Origin: DASQDT01 sp036380435
GTDB taxonomy: Bacteria > Acidobacteriota > Blastocatellia > Pyrinomonadales > Pyrinomonadaceae
Length of the DNA stretch: 27,256 nucleotides
Assembly: GCA_036380435.1 (NCBI GenBank)
Contig: DASVES010000176.1
Location: forward strand, 1-27,256
Direction: 5' to 3'
Shown: in pieces, positions 6,512 to 13,380 of the stretch
Position numbering within the stretch: the first letter of the stretch is position 1
Layout of the letters: every line of letters starts with the position of its first letter
Notes under the pieces: model-generated
The model's database searches: none
Seen by the model: the letters and a program-made list of their open reading frames with translations, nothing else
What the model was told of the DNA's origin: nothing
Program-made: the position numbers and the translations under genes

Positions 6512-8920
6512 TCACGCCCACACGCCCGGTATCGTCGTGCCGCACGCGGGGCACTTGCCGTCGGGGCCGATCTTCATCTTGCGAATAACGTAGCCGTAGC
6601 GTTCGACGAGCGGCTCGTCGCAGTTGTGGCAGTGTGTGTTCTCCCAGCGGCCGACACGGCCCGGGAGGTTGCCGGCGTAGACATAGCGCAGGCCGGCGGC
6701 GCGCCCCGTCTCGCAGGCGCGGACGAGTTGGTCGGCCGTGGTGTTGGCGTTCTCGGTCATCCGGTAATCCTGATGGAACGCCGTCACGTGCCAGGGGATG
6801 TCGGGCGAAACGCTCGCGATGAAGTCGGCGGCGCGGCGGATTTCATCATCCGAGTCGTTGAAGCCGGGGATGACGAGCGTCACGATTTCCTCCCAGAAGC
6901 CGCGCTCGCGCACCATCCTGACCGTGTCGAGGATGTTTTCAACGACGCCGCCCAACTGCCGGTAGTTGCGATCCGACATCGACTTCAAATCTATCTTGTA
7001 GCAGTCCGTCCACGGCCTTAAGTAGTCGAGCACCTGCGGCGTGGCGTTCCCGTTCGAGATGAACGCCGTCCGAAACCCCTCCGGCTTCGCTCTCCTGAAA
7101 ACCTCCACCGCCCACTCCGCCGTAATCAAAGGCTCGTTGTAACTCGACCCCACCACCCGCGCCCCGTAGGCGTGCGCCATCGCCACGAGCCGCTCGGCCG
7201 TCACCATCTTCGGCGCCGCGCCCGCCGCGTCGTCGCGCAGGGCTTGGCTTGTAATCCAATTTTGACAGTTCGACGCCGCGAAGAAGCCGGCCAAGTAGTT
7301 GTGCTCCTCTTCGACCTCCATGTTGTAAACGTCGCCTTCGTAATCGACGGAAGAGACGCCGCGGAGCGGGACGAGATAAAAGTTGCCGGCCTCGACGGCC
7401 TTGCGCCCGACGTTCGCGCCTTCGTACCACACGACCGTGTACTGGTGAGGCGAACGCCTCACGGCGCGGCCCTGCACGAACCCTCTCTCCGACTGCTCCG
7501 CGTCATACACGGACGGCAGGTGCCCGAGTTTCAGCGCCAGCCACGCGACGCCGTAGGCCAGCGAGCGGGAGACCGTGGTGATGCTGACTTTCCCGTTGGC
7601 GTAGCGGTGCCCGTCGCCTTCGACGTAGGCGTCGAGGAACGCGCGCGCGATGTGGCGGTGCGCGTTGAAGACGGCCGCCGGCACCCGCTTCCCGGCGGCG
7701 CGGCTACCGGCCAGAGACTGAAACAGGAGCGCCGCCGAGGATTTGTTACACGTCGCGGCCAGCGTCGTCGTGCGACGCACGCGCGCCGCGCGGACGCCGA
7801 GGCATTTTTCGAGTAGACCCGCGACCTCTTCGACCAGACGGCCCTCGCCGTGAGAGAAGCTGAAGTTGAGCGCGTGGCTGTTTGGGCGCGTCTTGCTGCT
7901 CGTGACTGACCCTTCGGCGCAGTAGAGACCGAGCAGCCGGGCCATATTCTCATCGAGCGGGACGGAGAGCGGGATGCCGGGCCGGTGCTCGTTCGGGAAG
8001 CGCAACGTGTCGCCTTCGATGCGCGGGCCGCTCGTCCGCACGTCCTGCGCCCGGCCTCGGGCCAGCTTGCTGCGGACGTGACGGATGTATGAGGCGTCTT
8101 TACCGAGGCGCGCGCCGATGGCGCGTGAGGTCTCGCCGCGCTCCGTCGCCACGGTAATCGAGCGCCGCACTTCGGCCGTCAAACCCCACGGCACGCGGTA
8201 GGAAATTCTATGTCCGCCCAACTCTGCCGCCACGTTAATCGTCTGCGGTGTTGAGAAAGAGTAGCGGCGCGGGATTGCGAGGTAGTGCCGCGTCGTCAGT
8301 TGTTCGGCGCGCGTGAGTTCGGGCGCACGCGTCACGTCGTCCGTCGCGTACAGGCGGTGGTCGGGCGTGCAGCGCAGTTCCGGCAGGTAATAGGGTCGGA
8401 CGGCGGCGAGTTTCCCCCGATAGCGGTGTCTGAAGACGCCGCGCACGCGCCGAGGCGTTCCTGAGACGGCCACGGCGCGCAGGTCTTTGGGATATGCGAT
8501 GTCGGCGTCCGGCCGGCGCTCGACGCGCACGGCAGACTCAAACGCTTCCGTGAACGTCATCGGCCCGCGGTCGGTGACGACGACCGTATCGCCGGTGAAG
8601 CAGTAGCCGCAGTGAAGGTCGCAGCCGAGCATGCCGAAGGTGAGGGTGTCGGAGCCGGGGAGGACGTGGAAGAAGGGCTTCTTCTCGGTGGGGTCGCACT
8701 GGAGGGCGGCGACGTAGTTGGCGGGCACGAGGAGCCGGCCCTGTTCGTTGAAGCGCACCTTGCAGATGCCGCGGCGGCCCTCGCCGATGAGACAGCGGTG
8801 GCCGCAGGCGTAGCAGCGAAGGGCGCCGCCCGCGAGATGTTCGGTCAGCTCGGGCGCGCCTTCGACCGTCATCTCGTCCAGGACTTCGGCGAGGCTCGCC
8901 GAGCGTTCGCTCATCGGCAT
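6512..8920 (-). CDS. AmmeMemoRadiSam-type radical SAM enzyme interrupted by an intein
   Basis: An 802-aa frame encoding a 357-aa host enzyme after removal of a 445-aa intein. The host sequence matches the radical SAM member of the AmmeMemoRadiSam system. It has an N-terminal Cys cluster (CYACGHRC then GICKVR, 36-55), the SAM-cluster motif C100-DLH-C104-GY-[intein]-C552-QNW, then YNEPLI, KIDLKSM and a C-terminal zinc-ribbon-like pair (CHNC ... CPAC). Its chemical target is not established. It cannot bind its catalytic [4Fe-4S] cluster properly until the intein is removed, because the third Cys ligand is the +1 extein residue. The ATG has a GAGAGGG ribosome binding site about 8 bases upstream and a possible promoter at 8998-9026. 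The usual AMMECR1/Memo partners are not in the window. Confidence 0.9.
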   Translation of the reverse strand: MPMSERSASLAEVLDEMTVEGAPELTEHLAGGALRCYACGHRCLIGEGRRGICKVRFNEQGRLLVPANYVAALQCDPTEKKPFFHVLPGSDTLTFGMLGCDLHCGYCFTGDTVVVTDRGPMTFTEAFESAVRVERRPDADIAYPKDLRAVAVSGTPRRVRGVFRHRYRGKLAAVRPYYLPELRCTPDHRLYATDDVTRAPELTRAEQLTTRHYLAIPRRYSFSTPQTINVAAELGGHRISYRVPWGLTAEVRRSITVATERGETSRAIGARLGKDASYIRHVRSKLARGRAQDVRTSGPRIEGDTLRFPNEHRPGIPLSVPLDENMARLLGLYCAEGSVTSSKTRPNSHALNFSFSHGEGRLVEEVAGLLEKCLGVRAARVRRTTTLAATCNKSSAALLFQSLAGSRAAGKRVPAAVFNAHRHIARAFLDAYVEGDGHRYANGKVSITTVSRSLAYGVAWLALKLGHLPSVYDAEQSERGFVQGRAVRRSPHQYTVVWYEGANVGRKAVEAGNFYLVPLRGVSSVDYEGDVYNMEVEEEHNYLAGFFAASNCQNWITSQALRDDAAGAAPKMVTAERLVAMAHAYGARVVGSSYNEPLITAEWAVEVFRRAKPEGFRTAFISNGNATPQVLDYLRPWTDCYKIDLKSMSDRNYRQLGGVVENILDTVRMVRERGFWEEIVTLVIPGFNDSDDEIRRAADFIASVSPDIPWHVTAFHQDYRMTENANTTADQLVRACETGRAAGLRYVYAGNLPGRVGRWENTHCHNCDEPLVERYGYVIRKMKIGPDGKCPACGTTIPGVWA
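7268..8602 (-). mobile_element. Intein with LAGLIDADG homing endonuclease (residues 107-551)
   Basis: The element starts at C107 in CFTGDTVVVTDRG (typical block A) and ends at N551 before C552. Block B is intact with the TPDH motif at 185-188. The C-terminal blocks read SVDYEGDVYNMEV (F-type) and HNYLAGFFAASN (G-type). In between, LLGLYCAEG (329-337) and LDAYVEGDG (429-437) align with the two LAGLIDADG helices, with acidic catalytic residues E336 and D436 present. The endonuclease could therefore be active. A helix-turn-helix-like stretch (about 248-289) sits between block B and the endonuclease. Removing the 445 residues restores a textbook CxxxCxxC motif, which is strong proof of the boundaries. 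Penultimate Ser replaces the usual His. Confidence 0.93.
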
Positions 8921-8997
8921 ACGTGTCGCCCTCTCGGTTGTTGGCGGAAGCTCGCGGGGGCTGTCTATACTGACGCGGGGGAAGACTCCTTCGCGTT

Positions 8998-9026
8998 ATT
9001 ATAACTCTTCGGGGAGAGGGTTTACA
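8998..9026 (-). promoter_or_regulatory. Possible sigma-70-like promoter of the radical SAM gene
   Basis: On the minus strand a perfect TATAAT (8998-9003) lies 17 bases after TGTAAA (9021-9026, a weak -35). It is in the 111-base gap between divergent genes, about 78 bases before the radical SAM start. No comparable promoter was found for the plus-strand hydrolase. Confidence 0.4.
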
Positions 9027-9031
9027 CGGGC

Positions 9032-9703
9032 ATGATCATCGAGCAGATAACCGTCACGTCTTTTCAGCAGCACGCGCGCATCGTCGGGTGCGACGAGACG
9101 CGCCGGTGCATCTGCATCGACCCCGGCGACGACACCGAGGAGATCGTCGCGGCGATTGACCGCCACGGCTTCGAGCTACAAGCCATCGCGCTCACGCACG
9201 CGCACCTGGATCACGTGGGCGGCGTCGCCGCGCTCAAGCGCCGCCGGCCCCGTGCCGAAGTCTGTATCCACGCCGGGGACGAGCCGCTCTATCTGGGTCT
9301 GCGCGAGCAGCCCCTCTGGCTCGGCATCCCGCGCTCGGAGTGGGCGCGCTACGGTTTTGATTATGAGGCGCCGCCCCCGGTCGAGCGCCGCTGGGAGGAC
9401 GGCGAAGAGTACCCGGTGGGCCGGCTGCGCTTCCGCGTCATCCACTGCCCCGGCCACACGCCCGGCCACGTCGTCCTCTTCGAGCCGGCCCGGAGGGTCG
9501 TCTTCGTCGGCGACTGCCTGTTCGCCGGCTCCATCGGGAGGACTGACTTGCCGGGCGGCTCCACCGAGCAGTTGATGGACTCGCTGCTGAACAAAATAAT
9601 ACCGCTCGGCGACGACGTGACGGTCTATTCCGGCCACGGGCCGGAGACCACCATCGGCCGCGAGCGGCAGACGAACCCGTTCCTCACGGGCAGATATTTT
9701 TAG
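9032..9703 (+). CDS. MBL-fold hydrolase, glyoxalase II-like
   Basis: A 223-aa metallo-beta-lactamase-fold enzyme. The metal motif HAHLDH is complete (H56, H58, D60, H61), followed by H142 in CPGHTPGH, the bridging D161 in VGDCLF and H202 in SGHGPET. This set supports a dinuclear metal site, and the arrangement FAGSIGRTDLPGG after D161 is common in hydroxyacylglutathione hydrolase-like and persulfide-dioxygenase-like members. The physiological substrate cannot be read from the sequence, so a thioester hydrolase is only the default guess. It is transcribed away from the intein-bearing gene. Its TAG stop is one base from a heptamer repeat array. Confidence 0.85.
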   Translation: MIIEQITVTSFQQHARIVGCDETRRCICIDPGDDTEEIVAAIDRHGFELQAIALTHAHLDHVGGVAALKRRRPRAEVCIHAGDEPLYLGLREQPLWLGIPRSEWARYGFDYEAPPPVERRWEDGEEYPVGRLRFRVIHCPGHTPGHVVLFEPARRVVFVGDCLFAGSIGRTDLPGGSTEQLMDSLLNKIIPLGDDVTVYSGHGPETTIGRERQTNPFLTGRYF

Positions 9704-9704
9704 A

Positions 9705-9811
9705 GTGATAAGTGATGAGTGATAAGTGATAAGAAAGAACAGAAGCTGTTAGCTGTTGGCTGTTAGCTAAGAGCTAACAGCTTCTTATCACTCATCACTC
9801 ATCACTTATCA
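9705..9811. repeat. Compound heptamer palindrome: GTGATAA arms around AGCTGTT hairpin
   Basis: Outer left arm 9705-9732 has four units (GTGATAA, GTGATGA, GTGATAA, GTGATAA). The outer right arm 9784-9811 has four inverse units. The inner hairpin runs in 7-base phase: AGCTGTT, AGCTGTT, GGCTGTT, AGCTAAG, AGCTAAC, AGCTTCT (9744-9785). The element fills the space between two convergent genes and supplies the TGA stop and last codons of the minus-strand gene. The same compound element recurs at 13223-13380. Confidence 0.9.
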
Positions 9812-10086
9812 CTGACTTTCAGCTTCTCGTTCTTCAGCTTGTCCCAGATGTCTTTGACCTCGCCCTTGAGGTCGCCCGGCATGGTCTCGACGGGGACGTT
9901 GTTCTCGGCGCAGAAGGTGCGCCAGAGCAGGAAGCGCGCGTCGAACTCCCCCGTCCCCTGGCGGATTTCGTTCGACAGTTGGGTCGCGTGCGCCGCGTCC
10001 AGTTGGCTCTTTTCCAGGTCCGGTTGGCTCTTCTCCACGTCCGGTTGGCTCTTCACAGCTTCCTGCTGGATATTCTCGTCGGCCAC
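9802..10086 (-). CDS. Hypothetical acidic/basic small protein with 7-residue repeats, 94 aa
   Basis: The GTG start at 10086 is chosen because GAGGAAC lies about 11 bases upstream; an upstream GTG at 10149 has no such site. The N-terminal part carries three 7-residue repeats (KSQPDVE, KSQPDLE, KSQLDAA) from a 21-base tandem duplication. The rest is a helical, soluble domain with FLLWRTFCAENNVP and KDIWDKLKNEKL. No family is recognised. The last codons (Ser-Asp-Lys) and the TGA stop are made from GTGATAA repeat units, so the natural C-terminus may have been altered by repeat insertion. It lies downstream of the anti-sigma gene on the same strand, but no link in function is evident. Confidence 0.6.
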   Translation of the reverse strand: MADENIQQEAVKSQPDVEKSQPDLEKSQLDAAHATQLSNEIRQGTGEFDARFLLWRTFCAENNVPVETMPGDLKGEVKDIWDKLKNEKLKVSDK

Positions 10087-10188
10087 GTTGTTCGGTTCCT
10101 CGCTTGTTCGTAATGTCGGGCCGCTTGGGGTTCGGACGGCGCGCGCCACAGTTTAGCAGTTTTTCCGTCCGCGTCGGAGCGCGGCCGA

Positions 10189-11106
10189 TTATGAGGCCGC
10201 GCTGAGGAGATACATCTTGCCGGTCGGCGCGGGGACGCCGCCTTCGGGTTCGAGCGTGACGGCGAAGGTCTGGGCGGCGAGTCCATCGGCGGGGATGCGG
10301 TCGCTCAGGAAGCCGCGGCTGTCCACGTTGGGCTTGAAGGTGCCGCCGGGCACGGGCGGCTTTCCGCCGTCGATGTACCAGACCTGATAAGCCTTGCCGG
10401 CGGGCGCGGGCGGGAGTCCCGAAGAGATGAGGACGGCGCGGCTCGTGGCGCGGTCATAGGCGACGGTCGCGTGCGCCGCCGGCGGCGCGTCCTTCGTGCC
10501 CGCGAGCGAGGCCATGCGCGCTTCGGGCGAGGCGATCAACTCGGCCAACTCGCGCGCCCACTGAAGCTCCTCGCGCCCGCGTTCGAGAGCCTCCTGCTGC
10601 TGCGCGTCACGACTGCGTTCCGCGTTCAACTCCGCGCCGGAGCGCGCCAGCTCGCCGCGCAAGTCGTTGTTCTGTCGCCAGAGCACGGCGAGCGCCACCG
10701 CCATCACGGCGATGACGAGGGAGGCGGCCAGCGCGAACCACTTCGGGATGACAGGACTGTGCGAGGGAGGGCGGGCGGCGAACTCGAGCACGCGCGCGTC
10801 CCCTTGCGCCGCGTCGGAAACCTCTGCGCGCGTCTGCGCGGCGGGCGACGCGGGGGCGACCGCCTCAGCGTTTGCCGGCCCGAGTTCGCGCACGCGCTCA
10901 AGCAGGCGCGCACGCACGTGCCCGCCCGGCGCGACGTGCGGCGTGGCGTAGGCGAGCATCGAGGCGGCGTCGCGCAGAGCGTCGCGCTCGCGCCTGCACT
11001 CCGTGCAGGACGCGAGGTGCGCCTGAAGCTCGCGCAGCTCCTCGCCGTCGAGCGCGTCGAGCGCGTCGAGGGCGAGTGCCTCTTTGTCGTGTTCGTCGTT
11101 GCCCAT
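10189..11106 (-). CDS. Anti-sigma factor, RskA-like
   Basis: A 305-aa membrane protein read from ATG 11106 (a TTG at 11133 is a weaker alternative). The N-terminal cytoplasmic part holds the zinc-finger anti-sigma motif H30-x3-C34-x2-C37 in HLASCTEC. One transmembrane helix lies at about 123-143, followed by a coiled-coil-like, Glu/Arg/Gln-rich stretch. The C-terminal extracytoplasmic domain has the anti-sigma-K (RskA) signature around GKAYQVWYIDGGKPPVPGGTF and ends GKMYLLSAAS. It should hold the ECF sigma factor encoded 72 bases upstream inactive at the membrane until a signal releases it. The pairing and order (sigma first) are the usual arrangement; the signal is unknown. Confidence 0.88.
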   Translation of the reverse strand: MGNDEHDKEALALDALDALDGEELRELQAHLASCTECRRERDALRDAASMLAYATPHVAPGGHVRARLLERVRELGPANAEAVAPASPAAQTRAEVSDAAQGDARVLEFAARPPSHSPVIPKWFALAASLVIAVMAVALAVLWRQNNDLRGELARSGAELNAERSRDAQQQEALERGREELQWARELAELIASPEARMASLAGTKDAPPAAHATVAYDRATSRAVLISSGLPPAPAGKAYQVWYIDGGKPPVPGGTFKPNVDSRGFLSDRIPADGLAAQTFAVTLEPEGGVPAPTGKMYLLSAAS

Positions 11107-11178
11107 CAAAAGTTCGCCCGCGTGCCTCGTCAAAAACCGTGTCCGAGTGTGCGCGGTGCGCGCGCGCTCACTCTCGTC

Positions 11179-11820
11179 TCACATCGCCGCGCCCGCGCCC
11201 TCGACCTGACCCCGCAAAAGCTCGCGCATCTTGAGCATGCCTGAGCGCATCCGCGTCTTCACCGTTCCGAGCGGCTGGTCGAGCCGGGCGGCGATCTCCG
11301 TCTGCGACAGCCCCTCGAAGTAGGCGAGCAGCAGCGCGCGCCGCTGCTCCTCGGGGATGGAGGCGAGCGCTCCGCGCACGGCCTCGCCCTGCTCGGAGCG
11401 CACGGCTTCGTCGGAGGCGTCGGCCACCGGCTCGGGGGCCTCGGCGGTCGAGGCCAGCGCGGCCCGCTCGCGCGAGCGCACAGAGCGCAGGCGGTCGATG
11501 GCGCGGCTGCGCGCCAGAGTCACCAGCCATGTGAAGGGGCGGCCGCGCTCGGCGTCGAAGCTCGACGCGCGCTGCCAGATTTGTAGAAAGACCTCCTGCA
11601 ACACGTCTTCCGCCTCGGGGCGGTCTTTCAATATACGCAGCAGGAGACCGAACAGGATGTGACTGTAATGGTCATAAAGCGAGGCTAACGCCCGCTCGTC
11701 GCCGCGCGCGACGGCGTGGATGAGTTCGGCGTCAACTTTGTCTTGCTCGGGTAGGGCGATCAAACTTTTCCGCCTCGGTGAGTTTTCGGCCGCCGCGAGG
11801 TTCTCGGCCTTCGACTTCAC
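11179..11820 (-). CDS. ECF RNA polymerase sigma factor (SigK-like)
   Basis: A 213-aa two-domain extracytoplasmic-function sigma factor. Region 2 spans about 40-110, with YDHYSHILFGLLLRIL, the DVLQEVFLQIW helix that contacts core polymerase, and the -10 reader stretch GRPFTWLVTLARSRAIDRLRS. Region 4 spans about 150-205, with LLLAYFEGLSQTEIA followed by LGTVKTRMRSGM, the -35 helix-turn-helix. The start is GTG 11820; no clear ribosome binding site supports it, and the 30 N-terminal residues are poorly conserved in type, so a later start is possible. It is followed by its likely anti-sigma partner. Confidence 0.88.
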   Translation of the reverse strand: MKSKAENLAAAENSPRRKSLIALPEQDKVDAELIHAVARGDERALASLYDHYSHILFGLLLRILKDRPEAEDVLQEVFLQIWQRASSFDAERGRPFTWLVTLARSRAIDRLRSVRSRERAALASTAEAPEPVADASDEAVRSEQGEAVRGALASIPEEQRRALLLAYFEGLSQTEIAARLDQPLGTVKTRMRSGMLKMRELLRGQVEGAGAAM

Positions 11821-11949
11821 ATGTGTCCATGCCGGCCACGCGCTCCGGGCCTTACGCGTGACTTACGACGTGAAATGCCTCAGTGGATTTCTTTTAGCAG
11901 AAAAAGGGTGCTTTGTCAGCAACTCCGCACCGCCTCGCCCGCCTAAACT

Positions 11950-11993
11950 AAAGCGCCGGCATTCCGAAGAAATGCCGACGCTTTGGTTTTTTT
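11950..11993. terminator. Hairpin with T-tract downstream of the aldolase gene
   Basis: Arms 11950-11963 and 11971-11984 pair over 14 bp with one mismatch around a 7-base loop. Seven Ts follow on the plus strand (11987-11993), giving a run of As before the stem on the minus strand. The aldolase gene (minus) stops at 12012, so the hairpin probably ends its transcript before the sigma-factor gene. The strong T-tract, however, points to termination of any plus-strand transcript. Confidence 0.65.
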
Positions 11994-12011
11994 GTTGTGC
12001 CCGGCCGCCCG

Positions 12012-13106
12012 TCAGGCGACCGTAATCTCTGCGTCGAGGTACACGTCCTGGATGGCGTTGAGGAGTTGGACGCCCTCGTTCATCGGGCGCTGGAACGCCT
12101 TGCGGCCCGAGATGAGGCCCATGCCGCCGCCGCGCTTGTTGATGACGGCGGTGCGGACGGCCTCGGCCATGTCGCTCGCGCCCTTCGACTCGCCGCCCGA
12201 GTTGATGAGACCGCAGCGGCCCATGTAGCAGTTGGCCACCTGATAGCGGACTAAGTCGATGGGGTTGTCGCTCGTCAGCTCCGTGTAAATCTTCGGGTTG
12301 GTCTTGCCGTAGGACGACTCCACGTTGAGCATGTTGTAGCCGCCGTTCCGCTCGGGCAGTTTCTGCTTGATGATGTCGGCCTGAATGGTCACGCCGAGGT
12401 GATTGGCCTGCCCCGTCAGGTCGGCCGCCGTGTGCATGTCGCCCTCCTTGCCCTTGAACTTCGGGTTGCGCAGGTAGCACCACAGGATGGTCGCCATCCC
12501 GAGTTCGTGCGCGATGGCGAACGACTCGGCGATCTCGCTCAACTGGCGAGTTGATTCCTCCGAGCCGAAGTAGATGGTCGCGCCGACGGCCGCCGCGCCC
12601 ATGTCGCGCGCCTGCTCGACGGCGCCGAACATGACCTGATCGAACTTGTTCGGGTAGGTCAGAAGCTCGTTGTGGTTGACCTTGACGATGAAGGGAATCT
12701 TGTGGGCGTACTTGCGCGCGACCGCGCCGAGCACCCCGAAGGTGGAGGCGACGGCGTTGCAGCCGCCCTCAATCGCCAGCTTGACGATGTTGTCGGGGTC
12801 GAAGTAGGCCGGGTTCGGGGCGAACGACGCGCCGGCCGAGTGCTCGATGCCCTGATCGACGGGGAGGATGGACAGGTAGCCGGTGCCGCCGAGGCGGCCC
12901 GCGTCGAAGAGCGACTGGAGCGAGCGCAGCACCGAGGGGTTGCGGTCGGATTGCGCCCACACGCGGTCAACGAAGTCGGGGCCGGGCACTTGCAGCAAGT
13001 CCTTCGAGATTTTCGGCGCGTTGAAATCGAGCAGGGCGCGCGCGCCATCGCCGAGCAGTTCTTCGATGCTGCCCGGCACGGCAGGGCGTTTTAGTTGGGT
13101 AGCCAT
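12012..13106 (-). CDS. fbaB: Class I fructose-bisphosphate aldolase, DhnA/FbaB type
   Basis: A 364-aa TIM-barrel aldolase that cleaves fructose-1,6-bisphosphate to glyceraldehyde-3-phosphate and dihydroxyacetone phosphate in glycolysis and gluconeogenesis, using a lysine Schiff base rather than a metal. Motifs are GYLSILPVDQGIEH (76-89), KVNHNELLTYPN (142-153), the YFGSEES stretch, and the C-terminal INSGGESKGASD and GGGMGLISGRKAFQRP phosphate-binding loops. The length fits the bacterial DhnA-type subfamily. ATG 13106 is preceded by GGAGG about 12 bases upstream. The 116 bases between the start and the heptamer array (13223) must hold its promoter; a TATCAT-like -10 is visible but no convincing -35. 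Confidence 0.92.
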   Translation of the reverse strand: MATQLKRPAVPGSIEELLGDGARALLDFNAPKISKDLLQVPGPDFVDRVWAQSDRNPSVLRSLQSLFDAGRLGGTGYLSILPVDQGIEHSAGASFAPNPAYFDPDNIVKLAIEGGCNAVASTFGVLGAVARKYAHKIPFIVKVNHNELLTYPNKFDQVMFGAVEQARDMGAAAVGATIYFGSEESTRQLSEIAESFAIAHELGMATILWCYLRNPKFKGKEGDMHTAADLTGQANHLGVTIQADIIKQKLPERNGGYNMLNVESSYGKTNPKIYTELTSDNPIDLVRYQVANCYMGRCGLINSGGESKGASDMAEAVRTAVINKRGGGMGLISGRKAFQRPMNEGVQLLNAIQDVYLDAEITVA

Positions 13107-13222
13107 AAGCTTATCGAATCCTCCGGTGTCGAATCTTTGAGCGAGCGGATTGTCAGGGGCGGTTGCGTGTACGCCAACATGATACGGAAAAGCCGCGCGG
13201 ATTTCCAGAAGGCGGGAAGACG

Positions 13223-13380
13223 GTGATAAGTGATAAGTGATAAGTGATAAGTGATAAGTGATAAGTGATAAGTGATAAGTGATAAGTGATAAGAAAGAAA
13301 AGAAGCTCTTAGCTGTTGGCTGTTAGCTAATCGCTAAGAGCTAACTGCTTCTTATCACTCATCACTTATCACTCATCACT
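13223..13380. repeat. Ten perfect GTGATAA heptamers in a compound palindrome
   Basis: Positions 13223-13292 are ten uninterrupted copies of GTGATAA. An inner hairpin in 7-base phase follows (AGCTCTT, AGCTGTT, GGCTGTT, AGCTAAT, CGCTAAG, AGCTAAC; 13304-13345), then an inverse arm CTTATCA/CTCATCA x4 (13351-13378). The linker AAGAAAGAA and inner hairpin closely match the element at 9705-9811. The right arm overlaps the end of purK and supplies its stop codon at 13362-13364. The array is longer than its opposite arm, as expected for slippage growth. Confidence 0.93.

Noticed and set aside
7268..8602. The insert considered as a natural domain of the radical SAM enzyme
   Set aside because: It interrupts CxxxCxxC between two cluster ligands and carries all intein splice blocks plus LAGLIDADG helices; the flanks rejoin into a normal-length enzyme.
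13223..13292. Direct-repeat array considered as a CRISPR
   Set aside because: Units are 7 bases with no spacers, and no cas genes are present.
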